Shown here piece by piece: positions 25,541 to 33,583 of a stretch of 40,465 nt of DNA. The position numbers and the translations under genes are program-made. The stretch comes from Pseudomonadota bacterium (GTDB lineage Bacteria > Pseudomonadota > Alphaproteobacteria > Rhizobiales > Xanthobacteraceae), in assembly GCA_016195095.1 (NCBI GenBank), contig JACQAE010000300.1, positions 1 to 40,465 of the forward strand, given 5' to 3'. Under the pieces are notes generated by a model. It was given only the letters and a program-made list of their open reading frames with translations. It was not told where the DNA came from and ran no database searches. How positions within the stretch are numbered: the first letter of the stretch is position 1; every line of letters starts with the position of its first letter.

Positions 25541-26938
25541 ATGTCCACATTCGATAACCCGTTCGATCCCGCGCGGCATCTGAATTCATCCGGTTGTTCC
25601 TGCGGGCGGCATGCGAGCCAAGCCGAGCATGCGCGCGACCTGCCGGCGCAGACGCAAGCACACGAACTTGCCGCGAGCGACGACAAGCGTTTCGAGACGG
25701 TCGTGGCGTCGGCCGTCATGCGCAAGCTGTTCCCGCGCGACGCCGCGCGGCGCGCATTTCTCAAGTCGCTCGGCGCATCGACCGCGCTTGCCGCGATCGC
25801 GCAATTCTTTCCGCTCAAAACCGCGACGGAAGTCTTCGCCCAGGGCGGTCCGATCGAGAAGAAGGACCTCAAGGTCGGGTTCATTCCGATCACCTGCGCC
25901 ACCCCGATCATCATGGCGCATCCGATGGGCTTCTACGCCAAGCACGGGCTCAACGTCGAGGTGATCAAGACCGCCGGCTGGGCGGTGGTGCGCGACAAGG
26001 CGCTCAACGGCGAATATGACGCCGCCCACATGCTCTCGCCGATGCCGCTCGCGATCACCATCGGCGCCGGCTCGCGCCCGATTCCCTACACCATGCCGGC
26101 GGTGGAAAACATCAACGGCCAGGCCATCACGCTCGCCATGAAGCACAAGGAGCGGCGCGATCCGAAGTCGTGGAAGGGCTTCAAGTTCGCGGTGCCCTTC
26201 GACTATTCGATGCACAATTCTCTGCTGCGCTACTATGTCGCCGAGCACGGCATCGATCCCGATCAGGACATCCAGATCCGCTCGGTGCCGCCGCCGGAAA
26301 TGGTCGCCAACCTGCGCGCCGAAAACATCGACGGCTTCCTCGCGCCCGATCCGGTCAACCAGCGCGCGGTCTATGACGGCGTGGGCTTCATCCACATTCT
26401 CTCCAAGGACATCTGGGACCGCCATCCCTGCTGCGCCTTCGCCGCGTCGAAGGATTTCGTCACCACCATGCCGAATACCTATGCCGCATTGCTCAAGGCC
26501 ATCATCGACGCGACCGCGTTCGCCGCCAAGCCGTCCAATCGCAAGCAGATCGCGCAGGCGATCGCGCCGGCGAACTACCTCAACCAGCCGGTCACGGTGG
26601 TCGAGCAGGTTCTCACCGGCACCTTCGCGGACGGGCTCGGCAAGGTGCAGGTGGTGCCCGACCGCATCGACTTCGACCCGTTCCCGTGGGAATCCTTCGC
26701 CGTGTGGATCCTCACGCAGATGCATCGTTGGGGCCAGATCAAGGGCGACGTGGATTATGCCGGCGTCGCGCGCCAGGTGTATCTCGCGACCGACACCGCC
26801 CGGCTGATGCGCGAGGTCGGGCTCACCGCGCCCACGGCGACGAGCAAGACGTTCGTGGTCATGGGCAAGACCTTCGACCCCTCGCGGCCGGAGGAATACG
26901 TCAAGAGCTTCGCCATCAAGCGCGCGGTGAAAGCGTGA
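25541..26938 (+). CDS. NrtA/CmpA-family binding protein, Tat-exported, of the cyanate operon
   Basis: Periplasmic substrate-binding protein of 465 aa, of the nitrate/bicarbonate/cyanate type. The twin-arginine signal is at residues 70-75 (RRAFLK) followed by a hydrophobic stretch, but it is preceded by an unusual 69-residue leader with the motif CSCGRHASQAEH (C19, C21, H24, H30). After cleavage the mature part starts near residue 100 with the core VGFIPITCATPIIMA and later segments such as VPFDYSMHN and FLAPDPVNQRA, as in NrtA. ATG 25541 follows GGAG at 9 bases. Its stop overlaps the permease start (GTGA). The substrate is inferred to be cyanate because of the cyanase gene downstream; nitrate or another anion cannot be excluded. 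Confidence 0.87.
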   Translation: MSTFDNPFDPARHLNSSGCSCGRHASQAEHARDLPAQTQAHELAASDDKRFETVVASAVMRKLFPRDAARRAFLKSLGASTALAAIAQFFPLKTATEVFAQGGPIEKKDLKVGFIPITCATPIIMAHPMGFYAKHGLNVEVIKTAGWAVVRDKALNGEYDAAHMLSPMPLAITIGAGSRPIPYTMPAVENINGQAITLAMKHKERRDPKSWKGFKFAVPFDYSMHNSLLRYYVAEHGIDPDQDIQIRSVPPPEMVANLRAENIDGFLAPDPVNQRAVYDGVGFIHILSKDIWDRHPCCAFAASKDFVTTMPNTYAALLKAIIDATAFAAKPSNRKQIAQAIAPANYLNQPVTVVEQVLTGTFADGLGKVQVVPDRIDFDPFPWESFAVWILTQMHRWGQIKGDVDYAGVARQVYLATDTARLMREVGLTAPTATSKTFVVMGKTFDPSRPEEYVKSFAIKRAVKA

Positions 26939-27774
26939 CGTCCTCGCTCGGCCTGCGCGCCGCCGTCGTCTCGGTCGCGCTGTTTGCCATGTTCGTCACC
27001 GCCTGGCATCTGGCCACGCGCGGCACCGGAGTCGTGGCGCAGCTTGACCCGGAATACGCCAAGCTCATGGGTGCGACCGCGACCCAGGGCAAATCGGCGA
27101 TGCCCGGCCCGCTCGATGTCGGCGCCAAGCTGTGGGAGCACGTGCGCCGGCCGTTCTACGACAACGGTCCCAACGACAAGGGCGTCGGCATCCAGCTCGC
27201 CTATTCGATCGTGCGCGTCGCCATCGGCTATTTTGCCGCGGTGCTGGTCGCCGTGCCGATCGGCTTCATGATCGGCATGTCGCCGCTCCTGAGCCGCGCC
27301 TTCGACCCGTTCATCCAGGTGCTCAAGCCGATCTCGCCGCTCGCCTGGATGCCGCTCGCGCTCTACACGATCAGGGATTCCGGGCTTTCCGCGATCTTCG
27401 TGATCTTCATCTGCGCGCTGTGGCCGATGATGATCAATACCGCGTTTGGCGTCGGCAGCGTGCGGCGCGAGTGGCTCAACGTCGCGCGCACGCTCGAGGT
27501 CGGCACGCTGCGGCGTGCGTTCACGATCGTTCTGCCGGCCGCCGCTCCGACCATACTCACCGGGATGCGCATTTCGATCGGCATCGCCTGGCTGGTGATC
27601 GTCGCCGCCGAGATGCTCGTGGGCGGCACCGGCATCGGCTACTTCGTTTGGAACGAGTGGAACAATCTCTCCATCGCCAACGTCATCACCGCCATCCTCG
27701 TGATCGGACTGACGGGCATGGTGCTCGATCAAATCCTCGCGCGCCTGACGCGCCTCGTGACCTTTCCGGAGTGA
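26935..27774 (+). CDS. ABC transporter permease of the cyanate operon
   Basis: Inner-membrane permease of the NrtB/SsuC family, 279 aa from GTG 26935. There are about six membrane segments and an EAA-type loop (LNVARTLEVGTLRRAFTIVLP) that contacts the ATPase, with the terminal GGTGIGYFVWNEWNN typical of the family. It starts four bases before the end of the binding-protein gene and ends 6 bases before the ATPase gene, so all three are translated together. Confidence 0.9.
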   Translation: MTSSLGLRAAVVSVALFAMFVTAWHLATRGTGVVAQLDPEYAKLMGATATQGKSAMPGPLDVGAKLWEHVRRPFYDNGPNDKGVGIQLAYSIVRVAIGYFAAVLVAVPIGFMIGMSPLLSRAFDPFIQVLKPISPLAWMPLALYTIRDSGLSAIFVIFICALWPMMINTAFGVGSVRREWLNVARTLEVGTLRRAFTIVLPAAAPTILTGMRISIGIAWLVIVAAEMLVGGTGIGYFVWNEWNNLSIANVITAILVIGLTGMVLDQILARLTRLVTFPE

Positions 27775-27780
27775 GCCGCG

Positions 27781-28695
27781 ATGCCGGGCGACGGATTCAT
27801 CTCGATCGAGGGCATTACCAAGCGCTTCGCCGCGCCTGGAGGTGGCGTCACCACCGTTTTCGAGGACCTGTGGCTGGCGATGCGGCGCGGTGAGTTCGTG
27901 TGCATCATCGGTCATTCCGGCTGCGGCAAGACGACGGTGCTCAACATCCTCGCCGGGCTCGACACGCCCTCGCAGGGCGCGGTGATCGTGGACAACCAGG
28001 CAATTGAGGGACCGAGCCTCGACCGCGCGGTGATCTTTCAAAGCCACGCGCTATTGCCGTGGCGCAGCGTGATGGGCAACGTCGCCTATGCGGTCGCCTC
28101 GAAATGGCGGCGGCGCTCGCATGCCGACATCGCCGCGCAGGCGCAGAAATTCATCGATCTCGTCGGGCTCTCCGGCGCCGAGGCCAAGCGGCCCGCCGAG
28201 CTTTCCGGCGGCATGAAGCAGCGCGTCGGTATCGCGCGCGCCTTGTCCATCGAGCCCAAGATCATGCTCATGGACGAGCCGTTCTCCGCGCTCGACGCGC
28301 TCACGCGCGGCACGCTGCAGGACGAGGTGCGCCGCATCTGCCTGGAAACCGGGCAGACGGTGTTCATGATCACGCATGACGTCGATGAGGCCATCTATCT
28401 CGCTGACCGCATCGTGCTGATGACCAACGGTCCCGGCGCACTGTTCGCCGAGATCGTCGAGAACCCGCTGCCGAAGCATCGCGGCCGCAACGACCTGCAC
28501 AAGCACCCGCGCTACTATGGCGTGCGCAACCACATCATCGATTTTCTCGTCGCCCGCTCCAAGACCTTCGCCGAGGAGATTGGGCCGGGCGGCTTTGACC
28601 GGCGCAATGTGCCGCTGGTACGGCCGGGCGCGATCGAGCCGCCACGCGTCGCCGCCGAGACGCCGCCGGCGCGGGTCGCCGCCGCCGCGCGCTGA
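27781..28695 (+). CDS. ABC transporter ATPase of the cyanate operon
   Basis: Cytoplasmic ATPase of 304 aa, NrtD/SsuB type. Walker [10 protein letters not shown] is at 44-52, [14 protein letters not shown] carries the Q-loop region, the signature LSGGM is at 141-145, Walker B DEP at 165-167 and the switch histidine H199. The C-terminal 50 residues form a Pro/Ala-rich tail absent from most NrtD. Together with the binding protein and permease it makes a complete importer feeding the cyanase. Confidence 0.92.
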   Translation: MPGDGFISIEGITKRFAAPGGGVTTVFEDLWLAMRRGEFVCIIGHSGCGKTTVLNILAGLDTPSQGAVIVDNQAIEGPSLDRAVIFQSHALLPWRSVMGNVAYAVASKWRRRSHADIAAQAQKFIDLVGLSGAEAKRPAELSGGMKQRVGIARALSIEPKIMLMDEPFSALDALTRGTLQDEVRRICLETGQTVFMITHDVDEAIYLADRIVLMTNGPGALFAEIVENPLPKHRGRNDLHKHPRYYGVRNHIIDFLVARSKTFAEEIGPGGFDRRNVPLVRPGAIEPPRVAAETPPARVAAAAR

Positions 28696-28784
28696 TATTC
28701 GAGCCTATGGCACCAATTTCGGCGGTGTTGGCCGTGGCGCGAGGCACGAGCGTTCACCGCAACGACATGAGCAGGGAGACGACC

Positions 28785-29273
28785 ATGAAACGTTCCGACC
28801 TCACGGAGAAAATCCTCGACGTTAAGCGCGAGAAGGGTTGGACCTGGAAACATATCTGCGGCGAAATCGGCGGCTTCTCACCGACGCTCATCGTCGGCGC
28901 GCTGCTTGGCCAGATGAAGCTGACCAAGCCGCAGGCGGCCAAGGCGGCCGAGCTTTTCGCGCTGAGCAAGGCGGAGGCGGCGATGCTCAACGAGGTGCCG
29001 ATGCGTGGTGCCGGCGTGGCGATGCCGCCGAGCGATCCGCTGATCTACCGGCTCTACGAACTGGTCATGGTCAATGGCCCGGCGCTCAAGGCGCTGATCG
29101 AGGAGGAATTCGGCGACGGCATCATGTCGGCGATCGATTTCGACATGACGATCGAGCGCCAGCCCGACCCCAAGGGCGACCGCGTGCGCCTGGCCATGTC
29201 CGGCAAGTTCCTGCCCTACAAATATTACGGCGCCACCGGCAATACCGCGCAGTACGGCTTCAAGGAGGATTGA
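28785..29273 (+). CDS. cynS: cyanase (cyanate hydratase)
   Basis: Converts cyanate and bicarbonate to ammonia and CO2, releasing nitrogen. It has 162 aa; the catalytic residues R89, E92 (IYRLYEL) and S115 (GIMSAIDF) align with R96, E99 and S122 of E. coli CynS. ATG 28785 has a GGGAG site 7 bases upstream; an in-frame ATG at 28767 would add six residues. The C-terminus runs about 16 residues past the usual end (after KFLPYK). It is the last gene of the operon, 89 bases after the ATPase gene. No cynT carbonic anhydrase, which often accompanies cynS, is seen. Confidence 0.95.
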   Translation: MKRSDLTEKILDVKREKGWTWKHICGEIGGFSPTLIVGALLGQMKLTKPQAAKAAELFALSKAEAAMLNEVPMRGAGVAMPPSDPLIYRLYELVMVNGPALKALIEEEFGDGIMSAIDFDMTIERQPDPKGDRVRLAMSGKFLPYKYYGATGNTAQYGFKED

Positions 29274-29393
29274 CCCGCACGCTCGCCGCGCGTCGCAACC
29301 GCGCCTTGGCGATGGCCACGACGCCGGCAACGCCGCTCGGCGCCTGAGCCACAAGCCGATTGCGGCGCGTCACCGATTGCGCTTGCGGGCGCG

Positions 29394-29415
29394 TTGCGTT
29401 TCACGTGAAACGCAA
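29394..29415. promoter_or_regulatory. parS: candidate chromosomal parS site
   Basis: A perfect 22-bp palindrome whose 14-base centre is GTTTCACGTGAAAC (29398-29411), the core of the ParB-binding parS sites of Caulobacter, Bacillus and others (consensus TGTTTCACGTGAAACA); the outermost consensus pair T/A is C/G here. No other copy was noticed in the window. It lies between cynS and an exported-protein gene, in a region with no gene. Chromosomal parS sites cluster near the replication origin. Confidence 0.75.
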
Positions 29416-29439
29416 AGCACTCCATTTTCTTGGCGTTGT

Positions 29440-29485
29440 CGCAATTTCCGCGGCGACGCGGTTCCCCTGTCGCCGGAAAATGCTC
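29440..29485 (-). repeat. 46-bp palindromic repeat, family B, copy 2 (inverted)
   Basis: Reverse-strand copy of the element at 1811-1856, with the same arms GCATTTTCC and GGAAATTGC and core ACAGGGGAACCGCGT. It differs at several positions from the other two copies. It lies 25 bases after the parS candidate and 40 bases before the next start codon. Confidence 0.75.
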
Positions 29486-29528
29486 TACTGGCCGGCGCCG
29501 ACCCCTCGAAGGTGGTCAGCGGGGGCCC

Positions 29529-30725
29529 ATGCCTGTATTCGCCGTTCGATACCTCTATCCAACCGTCCTGGCCGCCTGCGTGCTTTGGCCATGCGCGGCG
29601 GCGGCATGGCGGGTCGCCAGCGGGCAAGGCGCCGCCAATTCTCAGAACGTTGTCGCGGCGGCGGACCTTGCGCAGCGCGCGGCAGAATATCGGCGCAAGC
29701 TCAAGGCCTACACGATTGCGCGCGCGGCCTTCGAGGCGAAGGCGGCCGCATATTGGGAGGCGATCGCCGAAAAGCGGCGCGGCCGCTTCGCCAAGCGGCG
29801 CAAGGGCGAGGCGATCGTCATTGCGGATTATGTGCTCGTGCAGCCACCGCGCTATGCCGGGCCGTCGCGCCCGGTCGATCCCGCCGCGCCGACGCCGGAA
29901 ATTCCGCGCCGGCAGTTACCCGTGGCCGCCGATTTTCTCGCCGCCGCCATGGAGCACTTCGCCTTCGTGCCGCAACGCGCCGCGCGCGAAATCGACTTCA
30001 AGCGCGCCTATGCGAGGGTTGCCGCCGAGGCCGGGCTCACGCGCACGCAGGCAGTGCGCGTCTATGGCTTCGAGGCCGGCGGCAACGGAACGCACGACGT
30101 GCAGGCGGGTCTTGAACATGCGCGCCCCGGCGCGCGCGCGATCTCGACCGCGCTTGGCTATAATCAACTGCTCGTCGCCAACAGCATCGACATTCTTGCC
30201 GACGACGGCGACGCGTTCGTGCGCAAGCTCACGGCACGGGCGGCGACGCTCGGCGACGCGCGGCCGGCGCTCGAGGCTAAGATTGCGGTGCTGCGCCGCA
30301 TGATCGCGTTCAGCCGCAGCGTTCCCTATGCCTGGAGCGCGCATGTCAAGCTCGGCGAGACGCCGAAGGGCATGGCGCTGCACGCGCTCAATCTCGACAT
30401 TGATATCGGCCCGCTCCTGCAGACGCAGAAGCTTCTCGACTCCGTCGTGTTCGCCAGACGCAAGGGCCATGCCGCGCCGCTCAGCGCGGCGGAACTCGAA
30501 ATGATGAACCTCACCGGCGACGGCAATGGCTTCGACATGGTGACAATGCCGCAAGCGATGCGCGCGGCGGTGCCGACGGCGAACTTCTTCCAGCGCGGTG
30601 GCTATGAGCGCAACCCGGTCGCGATCAAGAACAATACGGTCGCGACGCTGATCACGGCGACCGATGCGCGCATGGATCGCGAGGAGAGGCTGCCGGGCGC
30701 GCGCGAATTGGCGGCGGGATTCTAG
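29529..30725 (+). CDS. exported lysozyme/transglycosylase-like protein
   Basis: Protein of 398 aa with a short signal-like N-terminus (residues 1-26, LAACVLWPCAAAAW). I do not recognise a named family with certainty. Residues 155-225 recall a lytic-transglycosylase fold: a putative catalytic E182 in YGFEAGGNG, then ISTALGYNQLL with Q213, similar to the E-S-G-G and G-x-x-Q pattern of SLT enzymes. The preceding region (40-95) is a charged, probably coiled helix. A role in cell-wall turnover is therefore possible but inferred. ATG 29529 is used; an open frame continues upstream through the repeat. The gene stands alone. Confidence 0.75.
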   Translation: MPVFAVRYLYPTVLAACVLWPCAAAAWRVASGQGAANSQNVVAAADLAQRAAEYRRKLKAYTIARAAFEAKAAAYWEAIAEKRRGRFAKRRKGEAIVIADYVLVQPPRYAGPSRPVDPAAPTPEIPRRQLPVAADFLAAAMEHFAFVPQRAAREIDFKRAYARVAAEAGLTRTQAVRVYGFEAGGNGTHDVQAGLEHARPGARAISTALGYNQLLVANSIDILADDGDAFVRKLTARAATLGDARPALEAKIAVLRRMIAFSRSVPYAWSAHVKLGETPKGMALHALNLDIDIGPLLQTQKLLDSVVFARRKGHAAPLSAAELEMMNLTGDGNGFDMVTMPQAMRAAVPTANFFQRGGYERNPVAIKNNTVATLITATDARMDREERLPGARELAAGF

Positions 30726-31003
30726 GCAGCACGCTCACCGCCGAATGTCGCGCCGCCGGCCGCGCGTCATTCGCGTGCGCCGGCCTGCCGAGGAAATCGA
30801 GCGGCGAACGGTGTTCGTGTCGCGGATGCGATCGACGCGATCCCCGCGCGCAAGCGCCAATTCCAATCACAACGACGTGAAGCGGCTGGCGCGCGCGCGC
30901 GCGTGCGTAACCGTTGGGCGCTTGCGGGCGAATAACCTTGTGGGTGACGGCGACATCGGTTCGCCGGAAAGATTCTGATTATGCATTCGAAGGGAGAGCG
31001 CAA
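30726..31003. other. intergenic region
   Basis: No gene, strong hairpin or recognised repeat seen. The ribosome site AGGGAGA for the next gene is at its right end, about 30991. Confidence 0.4.
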
Positions 31004-31372
31004 ATGCGAGCGAAATATTTTCTGCCACTCGCCGCGATATTGGTGGCCACCATGGCGGATGCCGGAACCAGCGCTGACGCCGCGCAGAAATGGTGCGGGC
31101 GTACGCGGATGGGTTCGGTCGACTGCGGCTATCATTCGTTGCGCCAGTGCCGGGCCGGCGTGAGCGGGCACCGCGGCACGTGTTTCCGTGCGCGCCGTGC
31201 GCCGGGAGTGCCGGTTGTCGCGCCGGCCGCGATGATCGCGCCGGCCGCGCGCACGGCGCGGTGGTGCGTGCGCTACCGGAACGGAGCATCGAATTGCGGC
31301 TTTACCTCGTTGCGGCAATGCCGCGCGACGGCCTCCGGGGTTCGCGGGAATTGTGTGCGTTTCGCGCGATGA
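31004..31372 (+). CDS. secreted protein with two DUF3551 units
   Basis: Small exported protein of 122 aa: signal peptide (about residues 1-26, LAAILVATMADA), then two copies of a cysteine motif. Each copy reads W-C-x-R-x-x-x-G-x-x-x-C-x-[FY]-x-S-L-x-Q-C-R-A and ends with a G-x-C pair: one at about 31-62 (WCGRTRMGSVDCGYHSLRQC), the other at about 88-120 (WCVRYRNGASNCGFTSLRQC). This is the DUF3551 pattern, a family abundant in Bradyrhizobiaceae and of unknown function; four cysteines per unit suggest two disulfides. ATG 31004 follows an AGGGAGA site. Confidence 0.85.
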   Translation: MRAKYFLPLAAILVATMADAGTSADAAQKWCGRTRMGSVDCGYHSLRQCRAGVSGHRGTCFRARRAPGVPVVAPAAMIAPAARTARWCVRYRNGASNCGFTSLRQCRATASGVRGNCVRFAR

Positions 31373-31627
31373 ACCTTGGCGAGCATTGCGAGTACCGGAG
31401 CGCGGACCGAGCGCCGCGCGTCCGGGCTCGGGCTGACAGCGTCGCGGCGTGCCGAACGGGCCGGCGGTTTGACGAATGACGGCGGTGCGCCGGCAGGATT
31501 GACCGGCGCGCGCCACGGGCACGGACGCGCGATCACGCACGCGTGAACTTCTCCGGTGCGGAATGCGGTCGATTGCGCTGCGCAACGGCGTATCGTCAAG
31601 CCGCATTGTCAACAAAGGGAGAAACCC

Positions 31628-32209
31628 ATGATGGGACGTAAGGCATTCGGCGTGACGCTGTTGGCGATCGCGACGGCCGCGATGGCTTTGCCGGCCGTGG
31701 CGCAGTCAACCAACGCGCCCTACGGAACGGCGAAATTCGAAACCTATTCCGACATCGACAGCCTCAAGACGCTCAAGGTGGTGTGGGATTTCAACTTCAC
31801 CGACCCCAAGGCGGTCGGCGGCGTGTTCAACAATCTCAACGCGTTGTTGAAGGCGACCGCGGAATTCGGTCCGCACGATATCGACCCCATCAAGGTGGTG
31901 ATCGTCTCGCACGGCCCGGAAATCGTTGTTTTTGCCAAGAAGAACTACGAAAAATACAAGGAGATCGTCGATCGCGCGGCGAGCTTCGCCAAGCAGGGAA
32001 TCCGCATCGAGATCTGCCGCAACGCCGCGACCGCGCAGGGTTTCAAGGCGGAGGACCTGCACGGATTTACCACCGTCGTGCCGGCCGGACCCTATGCGTT
32101 GGCCTATTGGCAGGCCAAGGGCTATTCGCTCAACGCCGTCGGGGCGACGGCGCCGACGCCGCCGATCAGCGCGCTCAACAAGGCGGATACCAACGTGGCG
32201 TCGCGTTGA
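31628..32209 (+). CDS. periplasmic DsrE-family protein
   Basis: Exported protein of 193 aa with a signal peptide (residues 1-26, ending ALPAVAQ). The mature part has a DsrE/DsrF-like fold: KVVWDFNFTDP, VKVVIVSHGPEIVVFAKKNYEKY, RIEICRNAATAQGFKAEDL. One cysteine (in EICRN) sits where DsrE-type proteins often carry the functional one. The cytoplasmic relatives transfer sulfur; the exported group has no known role. ATG 31628 is preceded by AAAGGGAGA. A strong hairpin follows 46 bases after the stop, so it is probably a single-gene unit. Confidence 0.82.
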   Translation: MMGRKAFGVTLLAIATAAMALPAVAQSTNAPYGTAKFETYSDIDSLKTLKVVWDFNFTDPKAVGGVFNNLNALLKATAEFGPHDIDPIKVVIVSHGPEIVVFAKKNYEKYKEIVDRAASFAKQGIRIEICRNAATAQGFKAEDLHGFTTVVPAGPYALAYWQAKGYSLNAVGATAPTPPISALNKADTNVASR

Positions 32210-32255
32210 AGAACGACATTTCCGCGCGCAAAGGCGCGCGGGCGGACTGAGCGTC

Positions 32256-32293
32256 GACCGTCATCGGTTCGACATGACCGACCGATGACGGTC
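32256..32293. terminator. terminator between dsrE-like gene and pirin
   Basis: GACCGTCATCGGT (32256-32268) and ACCGATGACGGTC (32281-32293) form a perfect 13-bp stem with a 12-base loop, followed by CTTCATTTCTTG. The flanking genes converge here, and the stem can serve both. A weaker 7-bp hairpin precedes it (about 32222-32241). Confidence 0.8.
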
Positions 32294-32375
32294 CTTCATT
32301 TCTTGATTTGCCAATTTGCCGCGCGGCGAGCGGGTGGTCGCGGCGCAAGGCCGCGTTTGCGCGCGGGCGCTTCTT

Positions 32376-33284
32376 TCACGCCGGCCTGATGAAAGTCCCG
32401 TTGCGCAGCTCATTCACCGCCTGCTGCAGTTCGTCGCGCGTATTCATGACAATCGGGCCATGCCAGGCGACCGGCTCCTTGATCGGCTTTCCGGAGACGA
32501 GCAGAAAGCGCACGCCCTCCTCGCCCGCCTGCACGCGCACCTCGTCGCCGCGATCAAAGAGAACGAGCGAGCGGTTGCCGGCGGTCTCGCGCACCAGAAC
32601 ATCGCCTGCGGGCGAGGTCTTTTCCGTGAGCACGCCGAACGGCGGCGAGGCGTCGGAGAATTGGCCGGCGCCCTCGAATACATAGGCAAAGGCATGGCGC
32701 TCGATCTCGACCGGCAGGGTCTTGCGCTTGCCCGGCGCGACGGAAATATCGAAATAGCGCGGGTCGGCGGCGACGCCCTCGACGGCGCCGCGGCGGCCAC
32801 GGAAATCGCCGCAGATGATGCGCATGCGCGTGCCGTCGTCCTCGACGATCTCTGGGATGGCGGCGGCGGCGATGTCCTGATAGCGCGGCCGCGTCATCTT
32901 GAGCGCCGAGGGCAGGTTGGCCCAGAGTTGGAAGCCGTGCATGCGGCCGCGCGTGTCGCCCCGCGGCATTTCCTGATGCATGATCCCGCTTCCCGCGGTC
33001 ATCCATTGCACGTCGCCGGCGCCGAGCATGCCGCTGTTGCCGAGGCTGTCGCCATGCGCGACGGTGCCGGCAAGCACATAGGTGATGGTCTCGATGCCGC
33101 GATGCGGATGCCAGGGAAAGCCGGCGAGATAATCGTCCGGCCGGTCATTGCGGAAATCATCGAGCAGCAGGAACGGGTCGAACGCGGTCGTGTCGCCGAA
33201 ACCAAAGGCGCGGTTGAGTTTCACGCCGGCGCCTTCGAGCGTGGGCGTCGACTGCACGATGCGCTTGACCGGACGGATGGACAT
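32376..33284 (-). CDS. pirin family protein
   Basis: Cupin-type pirin of 302 aa. The metal ligands are complete: H59 and H61 in the signature HPHRGIET, H103 and E105 in MHQE. Bacterial pirins bind Fe and some act as quercetin 2,3-dioxygenases or as modulators of metabolic enzymes; which applies here cannot be told. ATG 33284. It is divergent from gshA, with 299 bases between them that should hold both promoters and the inverted repeat at 33419-33442. Confidence 0.92.
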   Translation of the reverse strand: MSIRPVKRIVQSTPTLEGAGVKLNRAFGFGDTTAFDPFLLLDDFRNDRPDDYLAGFPWHPHRGIETITYVLAGTVAHGDSLGNSGMLGAGDVQWMTAGSGIMHQEMPRGDTRGRMHGFQLWANLPSALKMTRPRYQDIAAAAIPEIVEDDGTRMRIICGDFRGRRGAVEGVAADPRYFDISVAPGKRKTLPVEIERHAFAYVFEGAGQFSDASPPFGVLTEKTSPAGDVLVRETAGNRSLVLFDRGDEVRVQAGEEGVRFLLVSGKPIKEPVAWHGPIVMNTRDELQQAVNELRNGTFIRPA

Positions 33285-33418
33285 TGCTGGACCTCGTTGC
33301 GGGCGGCCTGGCGCTCATGTGGGGACTGGGGATTGCGAGGTAAAGGGCGGCGTCGGCGACGTGGACGGGACAGGCTCGGGCGCGCAATGGTTCAGGCCGG
33401 CGCCTGCCGTGGCCAATA

Positions 33419-33442
33419 TTTCACGCGTGGAACGGCGTGAAA
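33419..33442. promoter_or_regulatory. inverted repeat between pirin and gshA
   Basis: TTTCACGC (33419-33426) and GCGTGAAA (33435-33442) are perfect 8-base inverted repeats separated by GTGGAACG. The position, 135-165 bases from each divergent start, suits an operator, but no regulator is known and it may be chance. Nothing else was seen in 33285-33583. Confidence 0.35.
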
Positions 33443-33583
33443 GGTTAATGGCGGCAACGGCAATGCTGGGCGCGGCGCGCCGTGGAACAAGGGGCGGCGC
33501 GCGAATGCGAGCAATGCGGGCGACGCCTTTGCCCGCGCTGCCAGTCCGTGTAAGGTCGCGCCCCGTTTGCCGCCGGATATTCC

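Noticed and set aside
26755-28047. 430-codon minus-strand frame antisense to the cyanate permease and ATPase
   Set aside because: Composition is dominated by Arg, His, Asp and Glu, typical of shadow frames in high-GC DNA, and it conflicts with well-identified genes.
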